Below are positions 54,981 to 63,948 of a stretch of DNA of 64,000 nt, piece after piece. Numbering within the stretch: position 1 is the first letter of the stretch; each line of letters starts with the position of its first letter. The stretch is taken from the NCBI GenBank assembly GCA_963791625.1, contig CAWBTA010000009.1, forward strand, positions 1 through 64,000, in the 5' to 3' direction. The position numbers and the translations under genes were made by a program. The notes beneath the pieces were generated by a model. The model was not told the DNA's origin, did not search any database, and was given only the letters and a program-made list of their open reading frames with translations. The DNA comes from JANMCE01 sp963791625 (lineage in GTDB: Bacteria; Actinomycetota; Acidimicrobiia; Acidimicrobiales; Ilumatobacteraceae).

Positions 54981-55988
54981 TCATCGTGGCACCGAGGTGT
55001 GACAGAGATGACTTTGCGACAAAACCCGGCGCGTGACACCGGGTTTTGTCGCAAAGTCGAGACTGGCTAGCAGCTTTGGTTGGGGCCAGGTGCCCGTTTG
55101 GCCGTCCATGCCGGAGTTGCGGCGGGCGGTGGCGAGGAGCGCTTCGACGACCGGGCCGAGCGCCGTCGGGTCGTCGACGGGGGCGTGGGACGGGCCGCGG
55201 ACCCAGCCTTCGGCGACGGCCAGGGTTTCACCCGATGCCTCGAAGACGCGGCCGGTGACACCGGCCGACTCAACCGACGCGAGCCAGGTCACGATGGGGG
55301 CGATCCAGCGCGGGTTGCGGCGCTCGCGTTCCTCGTCGGTCTCCGGTGCGTTCGAAAGGCCTTCTGTCATGCGGGTAAGCGCTACGGGCGCGACCGCGTT
55401 CACGGTGACGCCGTAGCGAGCGAGCTCGAGCGCGGCGATGTTGGTGAACGACGCAATGCCGGCTTTGGCTGCGCCGTAGTTGGTCTGGCCGATATTGCCG
55501 TAGATACCTGACACTGAGGTGGTGTTGATGATCCGACCCGACACCTCGTGGCCGGCCTTCGACCGGTCCTTCCAGTACGCGGCCGCCCAGCGGCTGGGCG
55601 CGAAGGTGCCTTTGAGATGCACCTTGATAACGGCATCCCATTCCTCCTCGGTCATGTTGGTGAGCATGCGGTCGCGCAGGATCCCGGCGTTGTTCACCAC
55701 GACGTGGAGATCACCGAATACCTCGACTGCGGTGTTGATCAATCGCTGAGCGCCTTCCCACGAGGAGATGTCCTCACCGTTGGCTACCGCTGCTCCGCCC
55801 ATGGCCACGATCTCGGCCACCACCTGCTCGGCCGGTGAGGCGTCACCACCCTCACCGCCCACACTCGCTCCCAGATCGTTCACAACCACCACGGCACCGT
55901 GGCGGGCGAGCGACAACGCATGTTCTCGACCAATACCTCGGCCACCGCCCGTCACAATCGCCACACGGCCTTCACAAAGTCGAGCCAC
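54981..55988 (-). CDS. Short-chain dehydrogenase/reductase (MFE-type hydroxyacyl-CoA dehydrogenase-like)
   Basis: This 335-residue SDR has IVTGGGRGIGREHALSLARHG (TGxxxGIG cofactor site), VVVNDLGASVGGEGGDASPA, VNNAGILRDRML, and the catalytic NTTSVSGIYGNIGQTNYGAAKAG with Tyr and Lys. VVVNDLGAS-GGEG and the length match the 3-hydroxyacyl-CoA dehydrogenase unit of peroxisomal-type multifunctional enzymes, so beta-oxidation is a likely role. The last about 25 residues (from DFATKPGVTRR) are encoded by the palindrome at 55011-55057 and beyond. The natural C-terminus probably ended near WPQPKLL, which suggests the palindrome was inserted into the 3' end. Confidence 0.86.
   Translation of the reverse strand: MARLCEGRVAIVTGGGRGIGREHALSLARHGAVVVVNDLGASVGGEGGDASPAEQVVAEIVAMGGAAVANGEDISSWEGAQRLINTAVEVFGDLHVVVNNAGILRDRMLTNMTEEEWDAVIKVHLKGTFAPSRWAAAYWKDRSKAGHEVSGRIINTTSVSGIYGNIGQTNYGAAKAGIASFTNIAALELARYGVTVNAVAPVALTRMTEGLSNAPETDEERERRNPRWIAPIVTWLASVESAGVTGRVFEASGETLAVAEGWVRGPSHAPVDDPTALGPVVEALLATARRNSGMDGQTGTWPQPKLLASLDFATKPGVTRRVLSQSHLCHTSVPR
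55011..55057. repeat. Right palindrome of the twin pair, 19-base perfect arms
   Basis: ACTTTGCGACAAAACCCGG at 55011-55029 pairs perfectly with CCGGGTTTTGTCGCAAAGT at 55039-55057 across a 9-base loop. It lies in the 3' end of the SDR gene, 35 bases upstream of the AbiEi-DUF559 start. Its near-identical partner is at 54004-54050. Confidence 0.9.
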
Positions 55989-56132
55989 CAGAAACCCCTT
56001 ACGTTCATCGAGCGGAGCCTCAGTGGATCTTTTCGGTTGGGAATTGTCAAGGTCGTCGAAAATTCACGTCGATGAGGTAACACAACGCCCACATCGGCCG
56101 ACTAGTGAAACTGGTACTAAAGGAGCGGACAT

Positions 56133-56576
56133 TTGAGCGTCACCGGATTCACCCCACAACTTTCCAGCTCGGCCGCCAACTTCAACTGGCTGATGACGAG
56201 TTTCATCGACAATACCGCGGGTGCCGATCAAGCCGTCGTGGTGTCATCCGACGGAGTGTTGATGGCCGTTGCCAATCTCGATCTTCGCTCGGCCGACCGT
56301 GTTGCCGCCATCGTTACCGGCGTGCGCAGTCTTTCCGACGGTGCGTCACAGCTCCTCGGCAAGGGCGAGTTGCACCGCGTCATCGTGGAGATGCGCACGG
56401 GCTATCTGCTGGTTGCTGCCATTAGTGGCGGCTCTGTGCTCGGCGTTGTATGCGGCAAGCAGTGTGACCTGGGCCTGGTCAGCTACGAGATGGCCATGGT
56501 GGTGCAGCGGGTAGGTCACCAACTCACGCCAGAGTTGATCACCGAGCTCACCAACCTCATCCGCAGCAACATGTAG
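56133..56576 (+). CDS. Roadblock/LC7-domain protein
   Basis: The 147-residue protein has the Roadblock/LC7 fold: NFNWLMTSFIDNTAGADQAVVVSSDGVLMAVA, then SLSDGASQLLGKGELHRVIVEMRTGYLLVAAISGGSVLGVV. In Actinobacteria such proteins usually sit in an operon with a nitrate-sensor-like histidine kinase, a DUF742 protein and a Ras-like GTPase, as regulators of small GTPases. None of these partners is adjacent here. The start is a TTG preceded by AAGGAG. The following gene is 37 bases away. Confidence 0.85.
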   Translation: MSVTGFTPQLSSSAANFNWLMTSFIDNTAGADQAVVVSSDGVLMAVANLDLRSADRVAAIVTGVRSLSDGASQLLGKGELHRVIVEMRTGYLLVAAISGGSVLGVVCGKQCDLGLVSYEMAMVVQRVGHQLTPELITELTNLIRSNM

Positions 56577-56612
56577 CCCCGTTTGGCGGGTCGAGCCGGT
56601 ATCCTGACGAGC

Positions 56613-57816
56613 GTGACTTCGACGGACGTGCTCATCATCGGAGCCGGTCCGGCGGGCACAGCAGCCGCCATCACGCTCGCCGACTACGGCACCCGCGTGA
56701 TGGTGGTGGACAAGGCCACCTTCCCCCGTGATAAATGCTGCGGCGACGGTCTCACCACCGGCGCGTTGCGTGCATTTCGAAGCGCTCGGCTTCACACCCA
56801 ACATGGTGCCGTCCTGGCAGGAAGTGGACGCGGCCTGGGTGCGTTCACCATCGGGCCGCGAGGTGTCGTTTCCGTTTCCTGAGGGGCGTGGGGTCTACGG
56901 CGCGGTCGTTCCCCGACGGGAACTCGATGCCGCACTCGTGCAACTCGCCCGCTCCAAGGGTGCCGAGATTTGGGAGGGTTGCGGGCTGACCTCGATCCGT
57001 TCAACGGGAGACACGGTGGAGGCAGACGTCGACGGAATCGGCACCGTGCAGGCTAAATACGTGATCGCGGCCGACGGCATGTGGAGTCCGACGCGCAAGA
57101 TGCTCGGCCTGGCCGGCGAGCCGTACTTGGGCGAGTGGCATGCGTTTCGTCAGTACGCCGAGAACGTCACGGGCAGTGCAGCCGAGAAACTGTGGGTCTG
57201 GTTCGAACCCGATCTGCTTCCGGGTTACATGTGGAGCTTTCCGCTTCCGGGCAATCGGGCCAACGTTGGTTTCGGCATCCTGCGTGACGGCGTGCGCAAG
57301 GTGCAGTACATGAAGGATCTGTGGCCCGAGTTGTTGGCCCGTCCCCACGTCGCCGCCGCACTCGGACCGAACGTCACGTGGCCGGAGCGACACACGGCCT
57401 GGCCCATTCCGGCCCGCATCGACAAGGCGGTCTACGGTCACGACCGGGTGCTGTTCGTGGGCGATGCCGTCGCCGCCACCGACGCGCTCACCGGTGAAGG
57501 TATCGGCCAGGCTCTGCTCACCGGCACGCTCGCGGCCGACGCCATCGCCCACGCAACGAGCGTCTCGGCCCTGCAGACGGCGTACGCCACCAGCGTTCGC
57601 CATCACCTGCTGGCCGATCACAAGATGTCGATGCTGCTGGGCCGGGCCCTCAAGCACGACCGCGGCGCCCGAGGCTCCATCCGTTTGGCCGGGTCAACCG
57701 AGTGGACGCGGCGAAACTTCGCCCGCTGGCTTTTCGAGGACGAACCGCGGGCCATTCTCACCACACCGAAACGGTGGCATCGCCACTTCCTCAACCAGTC
57801 CGGCGCCTATCGCTGA
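56613..57816 (+). CDS. FAD-dependent geranylgeranyl reductase-like oxidoreductase (one frameshift)
   Basis: This flavoprotein belongs to the geranylgeranyl reductase / PHBH-like group. It opens VTSTDVLIIGAGPAGTAAAITLADYG (GxGxxG FAD site), then VDKATFPRDKCCGDGLTTGALR, with the family-typical KxCGDG. GDAVAATDALTGEGIGQAL is the C-terminal FAD motif. The frame breaks at TTT of 56775-56777; removing one T joins ALRAFEALGFTPNMVPSWQEV and gives 400 residues. It may reduce isoprenoid double bonds (menaquinone or lipid side chains) or act as a small-molecule hydroxylase; substrate unknown. The start is a GTG at 56613. Confidence 0.88.
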
Positions 57817-57834
57817 GGCAGTACCGTGGCCGGT

Positions 57835-58803
57835 ATGCGTACCCGACTGACCGACCTGTTGGAGATCGAACATCCGGTGATGCTGGCCGGCATGGGCGGC
57901 GTCAGCTACCACCGCCTGGTCGCAGCCGTGAGTGAAGCCGGCGGCATCGGCACACTTGGCGCGTCAACGATGCGAGCAAGCGAACTGGTGGAGGAAATTG
58001 CGGCCACCCGAGCTTTGACCAGCAAGCCGTTCGGTGTCGATCTGCTCACCGCGCTTCCAGGTCAGGTGGAAAACGGAGTACAGGCGTTGATCGATGGCGG
58101 TGCCCGGCTGTTCGTTGCCGGTCTCGGCGTGCCCCGTGAGGTGATCGATCAGTTGCACGCCGCGAACATCATCGTCGGCTCGATGTGCGGCAAGGTGCGT
58201 CACGCCATTGGCGCGGTGGCGAGCGGTTGCGATTTCGTGGTGGCCCAAGGCACCGAGGGCGGCGGCCACACCGGCACGGTCGCCACGATGGCGCTGGTCC
58301 CGCAGGTCGTCGATGCGGTAGGTGCGAAGGTGCCGGTGGTGGCGGCCGGCGGACTCTTCGACGGTCGTGGCCTGGCGGCCGCGCTCGCGCTCGGTGCAGA
58401 CGGGGTATGGCTCGGTACTCGCTTCATCGCAACGCCCGAGGCGCGGGCCGTGGCCGGATACAAGGAGGCCCTGCTCGCCGCGGCCGAAGACGGAACGGTC
58501 ATCAGCCGTGCCTACACGGGAAAGACATGCCGCGTCGTTCGCACCGAGTGGACGACGTATTACGAGGAGCACCCCGACGAGTTGGCGCCATTTCCCGAGC
58601 AGGCCATCCGCTCGATGAAGGCTGGCGTCAACCACCTCGGCCATCCCGACGGCTTCCTGGTGGACAGCTCAAAGGAGTTCATGCCGTGCGGGCAAGGCGT
58701 GGGAGCGATCCACGAGCTGATACCGGCCGGCGACATCGTGCGAAGCGTGGTCGCAGAAGCCGAAGCCACCCTCGATCGACTCCTGAACGCAAGAGCGGGA
58801 TAG
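57835..58803 (+). CDS. Nitronate monooxygenase (2-nitropropane dioxygenase-like)
   Basis: This 322-residue FMN-dependent TIM-barrel protein starts MRTRLTDLLEIEHPVMLAGMGGVSYHRL. It contains GGIGTLGASTMRASELVEEI, DFVVAQGTEGGGHTG (the conserved GxEGGGHxG, with His as catalytic base) and VVAAGGLFDGRGLAAALALGADGVWLGTRF (FMN phosphate site). It removes toxic alkyl nitronates or acts as an FMN-dependent enoyl reductase of the same family. The start could also be a GTG at 57826. It lies 18 bases after the flavoprotein gene, so the two may be co-transcribed. Confidence 0.9.
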   Translation: MRTRLTDLLEIEHPVMLAGMGGVSYHRLVAAVSEAGGIGTLGASTMRASELVEEIAATRALTSKPFGVDLLTALPGQVENGVQALIDGGARLFVAGLGVPREVIDQLHAANIIVGSMCGKVRHAIGAVASGCDFVVAQGTEGGGHTGTVATMALVPQVVDAVGAKVPVVAAGGLFDGRGLAAALALGADGVWLGTRFIATPEARAVAGYKEALLAAAEDGTVISRAYTGKTCRVVRTEWTTYYEEHPDELAPFPEQAIRSMKAGVNHLGHPDGFLVDSSKEFMPCGQGVGAIHELIPAGDIVRSVVAEAEATLDRLLNARAG

Positions 58804-58849
58804 CCTTCGGGACGCAACCTTGTTACACCCCCTCTGTACGTTGGGAGGC

Positions 58850-59413
58850 ATGACCATGACTACTCGGATGCTTGTTGAAGACTTTCTTCAAGGCGGCTTT
58901 CCTCGCGGCACGCAACTCATCAACGGCGAGGTAGTCATGAACGACCCGACCCTCCTCCACCAACGCGCCGTCGGGCGCATTTATCTTGCTCTTGGCATGT
59001 GGACGATGGCCGACCCACAGCGGGGCGAAGCCGGCCTCGGCGGTAACTGGCGCTTCGGCCCTGCCACCTCGCTCATCCCGGACGTGTGGTGGGTTCCGGC
59101 CGACGTCTCGGCCCAGCTCGAAGGTCTGCTGCACGACGAGCATCCGAGCATCGCGGTCGAAGTCCGTTCCCCGTCCACCTGGCACTGTGACACCGGCGTG
59201 AAGCTCCGCTATTACGAAAGCGCTGGTGTGCAGGAGGTGTGGCTGGTCGATACTGCAGCCCGCAGCGTGATCGTTCATCATCGCAGCTCACCGGCGTGCC
59301 CGGTTTTTGATGAGAGTTATGAGATCGCTGAAGGTGAGCTGACGTCACCCCTGCTGGAGGGTTTTGCCATGGCGGTTCCACCGTTGTTTGCCGGATCAGC
59401 CCCCACCTCCTGA
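58850..59413 (+). CDS. Uma2 family endonuclease-like protein (DUF820)
   Basis: This 187-residue protein of the Uma2/DUF820 family has a PD-(D/E)XK restriction-endonuclease-like core: ATSLIPDVWWVPADVSAQL (catalytic Asp) and PSIAVEVRSPSTWHCDTGVKLRYYESAGVQEVWLVD, in which Glu and Lys follow the E-x-x-S-P-S...K pattern typical of Uma2. The N-terminal part (MLVEDFLQGGFPRGTQLINGEV) resembles the usual LPEDGNRYELIDGE entry. Biological targets are unknown; these genes are often multicopy. GGAGG 6 bases upstream fixes the start at 58850. Confidence 0.85.
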   Translation: MTMTTRMLVEDFLQGGFPRGTQLINGEVVMNDPTLLHQRAVGRIYLALGMWTMADPQRGEAGLGGNWRFGPATSLIPDVWWVPADVSAQLEGLLHDEHPSIAVEVRSPSTWHCDTGVKLRYYESAGVQEVWLVDTAARSVIVHHRSSPACPVFDESYEIAEGELTSPLLEGFAMAVPPLFAGSAPTS

Positions 59414-59571
59414 GCCGTCACTCGACGGCGAGTTTGCCTTGGCGGCCGCATGCCCGGGCCCTCGGTCACCGCTACCGTGCCGCCCGACCCGGTGGCCGTT
59501 ACTTTGCCTCCGCAGCCCGCCAGCACGGCCACCATCATCACGGAGGCAAGCACGACAGATCGAGTCAACAT
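59317..59571 (-). CDS. Possible small lipoprotein
   Basis: An 84-codon frame begins MLTRSVVLASVMMVAVLAGCGG, a credible lipoprotein signal with lipobox LAGC and Cys19. The rest (KVTATGSGGTVAVTEGPG...) is low-complexity and overlaps the convergent Uma2 gene by 97 bases, which is unusual in this window. The signal region may be real and the tail wrong. It lies divergently from the M20 gene at 59616. Confidence 0.35.
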   Translation of the reverse strand: MLTRSVVLASVMMVAVLAGCGGKVTATGSGGTVAVTEGPGMRPPRQTRRRVTAQEVGADPANNGGTAMAKPSSRGDVSSPSAIS

Positions 59572-59615
59572 GCCGGGCAATGTATCCCCGAACCTTGGGC
59601 CGTAGCATTGCGCCC

Positions 59616-61039
59616 ATGACGTTTGCTGACCTTGTCCGTGCCCGTGCCGCCGAGGTTTGGGAGCAGTCGATCACACCAACGCTGTACGACTACATCGCAA
59701 TTCCAAACGTGTCCGAGGCGTTCGACGCCGACTGGAAAGCCCACGGCTATATGGACGCGGCGGTCACGCTGATCACCGACTGGTGCCGGGCCCGACCGAT
59801 CCCTGGCCTTACCGTCGAGGTTGTCCAACTCGACGGACGCAGCCCACTCATCCTCATGGAAATACCGCCCACCGGTGGAGCCAGCGCCCAGGACACCGTG
59901 CTGCTGTACGGCCATCTCGACAAACAACCGGAGATGAGCGGATGGCGCGACGGTCTCGGCCCCTGGACACCCGTGCGAGAAGGTGACCGCCTCTACGGCC
60001 GCGGCGGCGCGGATGACGGGTACGCCGCGTTTGCTTCCCTTACCGCCATCGAGGCCGTGCACGCGGCAGGCGGGGCGCACACCCGCTGCATCGTGATGAT
60101 TGAGGCCAGCGAGGAATCGGGCAGCCCCGACCTACCCGCCTATGTCGAACATCTGCTTCACCGCATCGGAACACCGAGCCTGGTGGTGTGCCTCGACTCT
60201 GGCTGCGCCAACTACGACCGCATGTGGGTCACCACCAGTCTGCGCGGTCTGGTGGGATTTACGCTTACCGTCGACGTGCTCGATGAAGGCGTGCACTCGG
60301 GTGACGCCAGCGGCATCGTGCCGTCAAGCTTCCGCATTCTGCCGCGAGCTGCTCGACCGGATCGAAGATGCCACGAGTGGTCGAGTGCTCGTGCCCGAGA
60401 TGCACGTCGACATCCCCGCCGATCGCGCCGCTCAGGCTGCGGCCACCGCGCAGGCACTGGGATACCCGGCGAGCAACGACTTCCACCTTCACGGCAGTAC
60501 CCAGCCGATGGTTGCAGATGCAACAGAGCAGTTACTCAACCGCACGTGGCGGCCAACGTTGTCGTACATCGGCGCCGGCGGTTTCCCTCCGCCTGATCGC
60601 GAGGGCAACGTGCTGCGTCCGTCTACGTCGCTCACGCTTTCGTTCCGACTCCCTCCTACCTGCGACACCGCGTGCCGCCATGGACGCGGTCACCAAGACG
60701 CTGCTCGCCCATCCGCCGTCGAATGCCACCGTGACGATCAACGGGCGAGAAGCCGCCACCGGTTGGAACGCGCCAGAGTTCGCGCCCTGGCTCCTGTCCA
60801 GCTTGGATGCGGCATCCACCGAGACGTTCGGTTTGCCGACCCTGACCGAAGGCGAGGGCGGCAGCATTCCGTTCATGGGCATGCTGGGCGACAAGTTCCC
60901 GCACGCGCAGTTCGTGATCACCGGCGTGCTCGGCCCCGAAAGCAATGCCCACGGACCCAACGAGTACCTCCACCTGCCGACGGCCGAGCGCATCACGGCC
61001 GCGCTGGCCATCGTGCTCAACGATCACGCCAAGCGATAG
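59616..61039 (+). CDS. M20 family metallopeptidase (ArgE/DapE/CPG2 type), two frameshifts
   Basis: This zinc hydrolase reads 473 residues after removing two inserted bases. VLLYGHLDKQPEMSGW (first His and Asp), LYGRGGADDGYAAFASL (bridging Asp), MIEASEESGSPDL (catalytic and metal Glu), DSGCANYDRMWVTTSLRG and ESNAHGPNEYLHLPTAER (last His) are all present. The first break, in the CTGCCGCG near 60343, restores FRILRELLDRIEDATSG; the second, near 60655-60665, restores RLPPT to RAAMDAVTKTLLAHPP. The order HLDKQPE is typical of the dipeptidase-like M20 subgroup. It is a different subfamily from the M20 gene at 7682. The MFS gene starts 3 bases after its stop. Confidence 0.88.
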
Positions 61040-61042
61040 ACG

Positions 61043-62272
61043 GTGTTCCGTCTACTGCGACGAAATCGAGATTTCCGCGCCCTGTTCATTGGCGAAGTCG
61101 TTTCCCTCGGCGGGGACTGGTTCGCGACCGTCGCCATCGTGGGTGTGCTGAGCGACGCCACCAACGGTTCGGCCCTGGCCATCGCCGGTATCTTCGTCGC
61201 CCAAATGCTGCCGTCATTCCTGCTTTCGCCGTTCGCAGGGCCGGTGGCCGACCGGTTTGACCGTCGGGCTGTCATGGTGGTGACTTCGCTGGTCGCCAGC
61301 GTCGCGGCCCTTGGGTTCCTGTTCGTCAAACCGGGCCACATCTGGGTGGCCTACGTGTCGCAGCTCATCATCTCAAGCCTGGCCGCGTTCTTCGCTCCCG
61401 CCGCGGGCGCGGCGCTGCCGAACCTCGTCGATGCTTCTGATCTCCCCGACGCCATCCGAGCCACAAGCTCGCTGTGGGGCATCATGCTGGCCGTCGGTTC
61501 GGCGGCGGGCGCATTGTTCAACCACCTCTTCGGTCGCAACGCGTCATTCGTTGCCAACGCCGCCAGCTTCGTCATGGCGGGTGTCGTGATGTGGACGATT
61601 CGACGTTCGACGAACGCCGCGAGCGGCTCGGTACGACCGCGGGTCCACCCGATCAAAGACAGTCACGAAGCCATTGCATATGCCCGCCGCGACCCGACGC
61701 TTCTCGCTCTGATTTTCGCCAAGGGCGGCGTCGGCCTATCGGGTGGCGTGGTCGCACTGCTCACAACGCTGTCGGTTGAGCGATTCCATGCCGGTGACAC
61801 GGGCGTCGGCATTCTGATGGCTGCCCGCGGCGTTGGTGTCGTTGTCGGCCCGCTCTTGGCAAAGCGCTACACCTCCAACGGCATTCCTACCGTGTTAAAG
61901 GTCTGTGGCCTGTCCTGTGTTGTCTACGGCGCCGCTTACGTTGGGGTTGCGATGGCACCGGTTATAGGTCTGGCCGCTCTCGGCACCATGATCGCCCATC
62001 TCGGCGGCGGCAATCAGTGGTCGCTCTCGGTGTACGGCATTCAGGCCCGGTCATCCGATGAGTTCCGCGGCAGGGTGCTGGCCGCCGACATGGCCATCGT
62101 GATGCTGGCCTCGACCGTCAGCTACTTCGCAGCCGCGTTCCTGCAGCGAACACTCGGTACCGGCAAAGCCATGGCCATACTGGGCGCGCTGGCCGTGGCG
62201 TGGGGTCTGTTGTACCTCCGCCTCACCCGGACCCTGCGCGAGGAAAACGTCCTCCAAACGCAGCCGGCCTAG
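61043..62272 (+). CDS. MFS transporter
   Basis: This 409-residue membrane protein has about 10-12 helices and MFS marks: the N-terminal FRLLRRNRDFRALFIGEVVSLGGDWF, typical of the MDR/enterobactin-exporter-like group (MFS_3), and the loop 2-3 motif GPVADRFDRRAVMVV, matching GxxaDrxxRR. RPRVHPIKDSHEAIAYARRDP is the central cytoplasmic loop. The start is a GTG 3 bases after the M20 stop, so the two are co-expressed. The coupling of a peptidase with an exporter suggests handling of a small peptide or conjugate, which is inference. Confidence 0.87.
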   Translation: MFRLLRRNRDFRALFIGEVVSLGGDWFATVAIVGVLSDATNGSALAIAGIFVAQMLPSFLLSPFAGPVADRFDRRAVMVVTSLVASVAALGFLFVKPGHIWVAYVSQLIISSLAAFFAPAAGAALPNLVDASDLPDAIRATSSLWGIMLAVGSAAGALFNHLFGRNASFVANAASFVMAGVVMWTIRRSTNAASGSVRPRVHPIKDSHEAIAYARRDPTLLALIFAKGGVGLSGGVVALLTTLSVERFHAGDTGVGILMAARGVGVVVGPLLAKRYTSNGIPTVLKVCGLSCVVYGAAYVGVAMAPVIGLAALGTMIAHLGGGNQWSLSVYGIQARSSDEFRGRVLAADMAIVMLASTVSYFAAAFLQRTLGTGKAMAILGALAVAWGLLYLRLTRTLREENVLQTQPA

Positions 62273-62277
62273 ACGCC

Positions 62278-63015
62278 TCAGCCCTCGGGTGTGGGGACGG
62301 CCGTTGCGTCGAGCACCTGAAGATGGTTGGACAGGACGTCACTGTTCGGAATGAAGACGATCGAGCCGTCTTCCAACTGCATCTCCATGCTGGCCGGACG
62401 CACCGCAACGATGCGGCCGGTTCGACCGGCGGTCTTGACCGTCCAGCCCGGATGCACCACGCCACGCAGATAGCGGCCGGCAGCGATGTGACGAGAGATG
62501 TCCCGCCCGCCGAACCCAACCAGCAGGGCCGCGGAAAGCGAAATGCACGCCAGCATGGCCGCGAGAACCAGGTTGACCACCGCGGTGTCGATGCCCAGTT
62601 GAGCGACACCGATCAGCGCCGCGAAGGCCATCACAACAGCTGCGATCATGCGCTCGAGACCGGGCTTGCGTTGCCCGGTTGCCTTCAAGATGCCACGGCC
62701 CACCGTCATGCCGAGCAACGTGCCCGCCACCTTGCCGGCGATGACCATCACGCCGGCCACCACGACCTTCGGGACATAGGCGATGATGCTGCTTGGAATG
62801 TTGTCGAGTGAGCCGGGGCTGGACTGAGCCAGCGCGAACAGGACACCGGCCACGACGAACAGCCAGAACACAAAGCTGGCAATAGCCGGCGCCACTTCCT
62901 TGATGGCGTCGGGCTGGTTTGGCCTGGTGAGGTACTTCTTCAACAGCGGGGCCAAGATCGAACCCAGGATGAAGCAAACCGCTATAACCGCAGCCGCGAT
63001 TATCAATGACTTCAT
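62278..63015 (-). CDS. Membrane protein with conserved TM-helix repeats and MscS-like beta domain
   Basis: This 245-residue protein has an N-terminal helix (SLIIAAAVIAVCFILGSIL), then FVFWLFVVAGVLFALAQSS, VPKVVVAGVMVIAGKVAGTLLG and MIAAVVMAFAALIGVAQLG. These are typical of the conserved TM helix family (PF05552) found in small mechanosensitive channels. The final 60 residues (HPGWTVKTAGRTGRIVAVRPASMEMQLEDGSIVFIPNSDVLSN) are the MscS beta domain with the NSxL motif. It lies at the end of the ECF sigma operon, its ATG directly following the stop of the middle gene. Confidence 0.85.
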   Translation of the reverse strand: MKSLIIAAAVIAVCFILGSILAPLLKKYLTRPNQPDAIKEVAPAIASFVFWLFVVAGVLFALAQSSPGSLDNIPSSIIAYVPKVVVAGVMVIAGKVAGTLLGMTVGRGILKATGQRKPGLERMIAAVVMAFAALIGVAQLGIDTAVVNLVLAAMLACISLSAALLVGFGGRDISRHIAAGRYLRGVVHPGWTVKTAGRTGRIVAVRPASMEMQLEDGSIVFIPNSDVLSNHLQVLDATAVPTPEG

Positions 63016-63339
63016 TTATTCTGCTCCCTGAATTCGTTTTGGATCGACAAGCACTGACGCGGTCCGCCACGGCAAGGTCAACATGTCGAGCAGCAGCGCC
63101 GGCGTCTCTCCCGCCTTGGGCGACGGGGTGACGGCCCGCAGCATGCGCTCGCGGAAGTCTTCGGTTGGGGCGAGGGCCTCTTCGAGGTGCGTACCCATGG
63201 ACGGGCTGAACTCGGTGAGCTCATCGAGACGAGCGGCTGCCTCAGGATGCTTTTCGATGTAACGCTCAAGCCGCGCGGGAGCATCATCGAGCCACTTGAG
63301 CAGGTCAGCATCGGTTGCTTTGCGAAACGGGACGCTCAT
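63016..63339 (-). CDS. Small acidic protein downstream of an ECF sigma factor (possible sigma regulator)
   Basis: The 107-residue protein starts MSVPFRKATDADLLKWLDDAP. No recognised anti-sigma zinc motif (HxxxCxxC) is present and there is no clear membrane helix, so it is not a standard anti-sigma factor. Its place in the operon is the one usually held by a sigma regulator. The ATG overlaps the sigma stop (ATGA), and its stop abuts the channel start. The stretch DLLKWLDDAPARLERYIEKHPEAAARLDEL is helical and could bind the sigma factor. Confidence 0.7.
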   Translation of the reverse strand: MSVPFRKATDADLLKWLDDAPARLERYIEKHPEAAARLDELTEFSPSMGTHLEEALAPTEDFRERMLRAVTPSPKAGETPALLLDMLTLPWRTASVLVDPKRIQGAE

Positions 63340-63872
63340 CGCCATTCCTTCAATCGTTCCGACAGCGTACGCCGTGCCCGGAACAACCGCGTCTTTACCG
63401 TCGGCAACGGCAGACCGAGCACCTCGGCAATTTCCTCGTAACTCATGCGTTCGATCTCGCGAAGCACGACAATGGATCGGCTCACGCTGTCGAGCGAGTC
63501 GAGCGCAAGCCAGAGGCCATCCACGGCGGCACGGCCGGCGACGGTGCGTTCGGTATCGATCTGTCCGACAGCCTGCTCGGTTTCGCCCATCACCATCGGG
63601 TCACGGGCTTCTTCTCGGCGACGACGCAGCGACGACACCGCACAGTTGTGCGTGATGCGCAGCACCCAGTTCTTCAGTGGCGCGTCGCCCCGATAGTCGC
63701 CAATGTGTTGCCACGCCCGAAGTAACGCTTCCTGCACCACATCTTCAGCCATCGTCCGTTCACCCACGATCGACTGCGCAACCCGGTACATGGCCGGACC
63801 GAACTCGGCGACGAGATCCTCGATAGGAACCGCGGCAAATTGACCCGGCGGATCGGCGACCGCCGCGCTCAC
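63336..63872 (-). CDS. ECF-type RNA polymerase sigma factor
   Basis: This 178-residue group IV sigma factor has region 2 (LVAEFGPAMYRVAQSIVGERTMAEDVVQEALLRAWQHIGDYRG) with the -10 recognition helix, and region 4 (ALDSLDSVSRSIVVLREIERMSYEEIAEVLGLPLPTVKTRLFRARRTL) with the -35 helix-turn-helix. Its target genes are not identifiable from this window alone, though it likely controls its own operon with the small acidic protein and the MscS-like channel. The start is a GTG. Confidence 0.92.
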   Translation of the reverse strand: MSAAVADPPGQFAAVPIEDLVAEFGPAMYRVAQSIVGERTMAEDVVQEALLRAWQHIGDYRGDAPLKNWVLRITHNCAVSSLRRRREEARDPMVMGETEQAVGQIDTERTVAGRAAVDGLWLALDSLDSVSRSIVVLREIERMSYEEIAEVLGLPLPTVKTRLFRARRTLSERLKEWR

Positions 63873-63948
63873 CAGACGCCCCGATCAGAGGGCGCGTCAC
63901 AAGAGGCACTCCAGTCGCGGACCGCGTCGAGGACAATTCGGAGGAAGA

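Noticed and set aside
59396..59571. Small lipoprotein with a frameshift to a tail ending in a Gly-rich stretch
   Set aside because: The tail reads naturally, but the shift needed is opposite in sign to every other break in the window, so I kept only the unshifted frame at low confidence.
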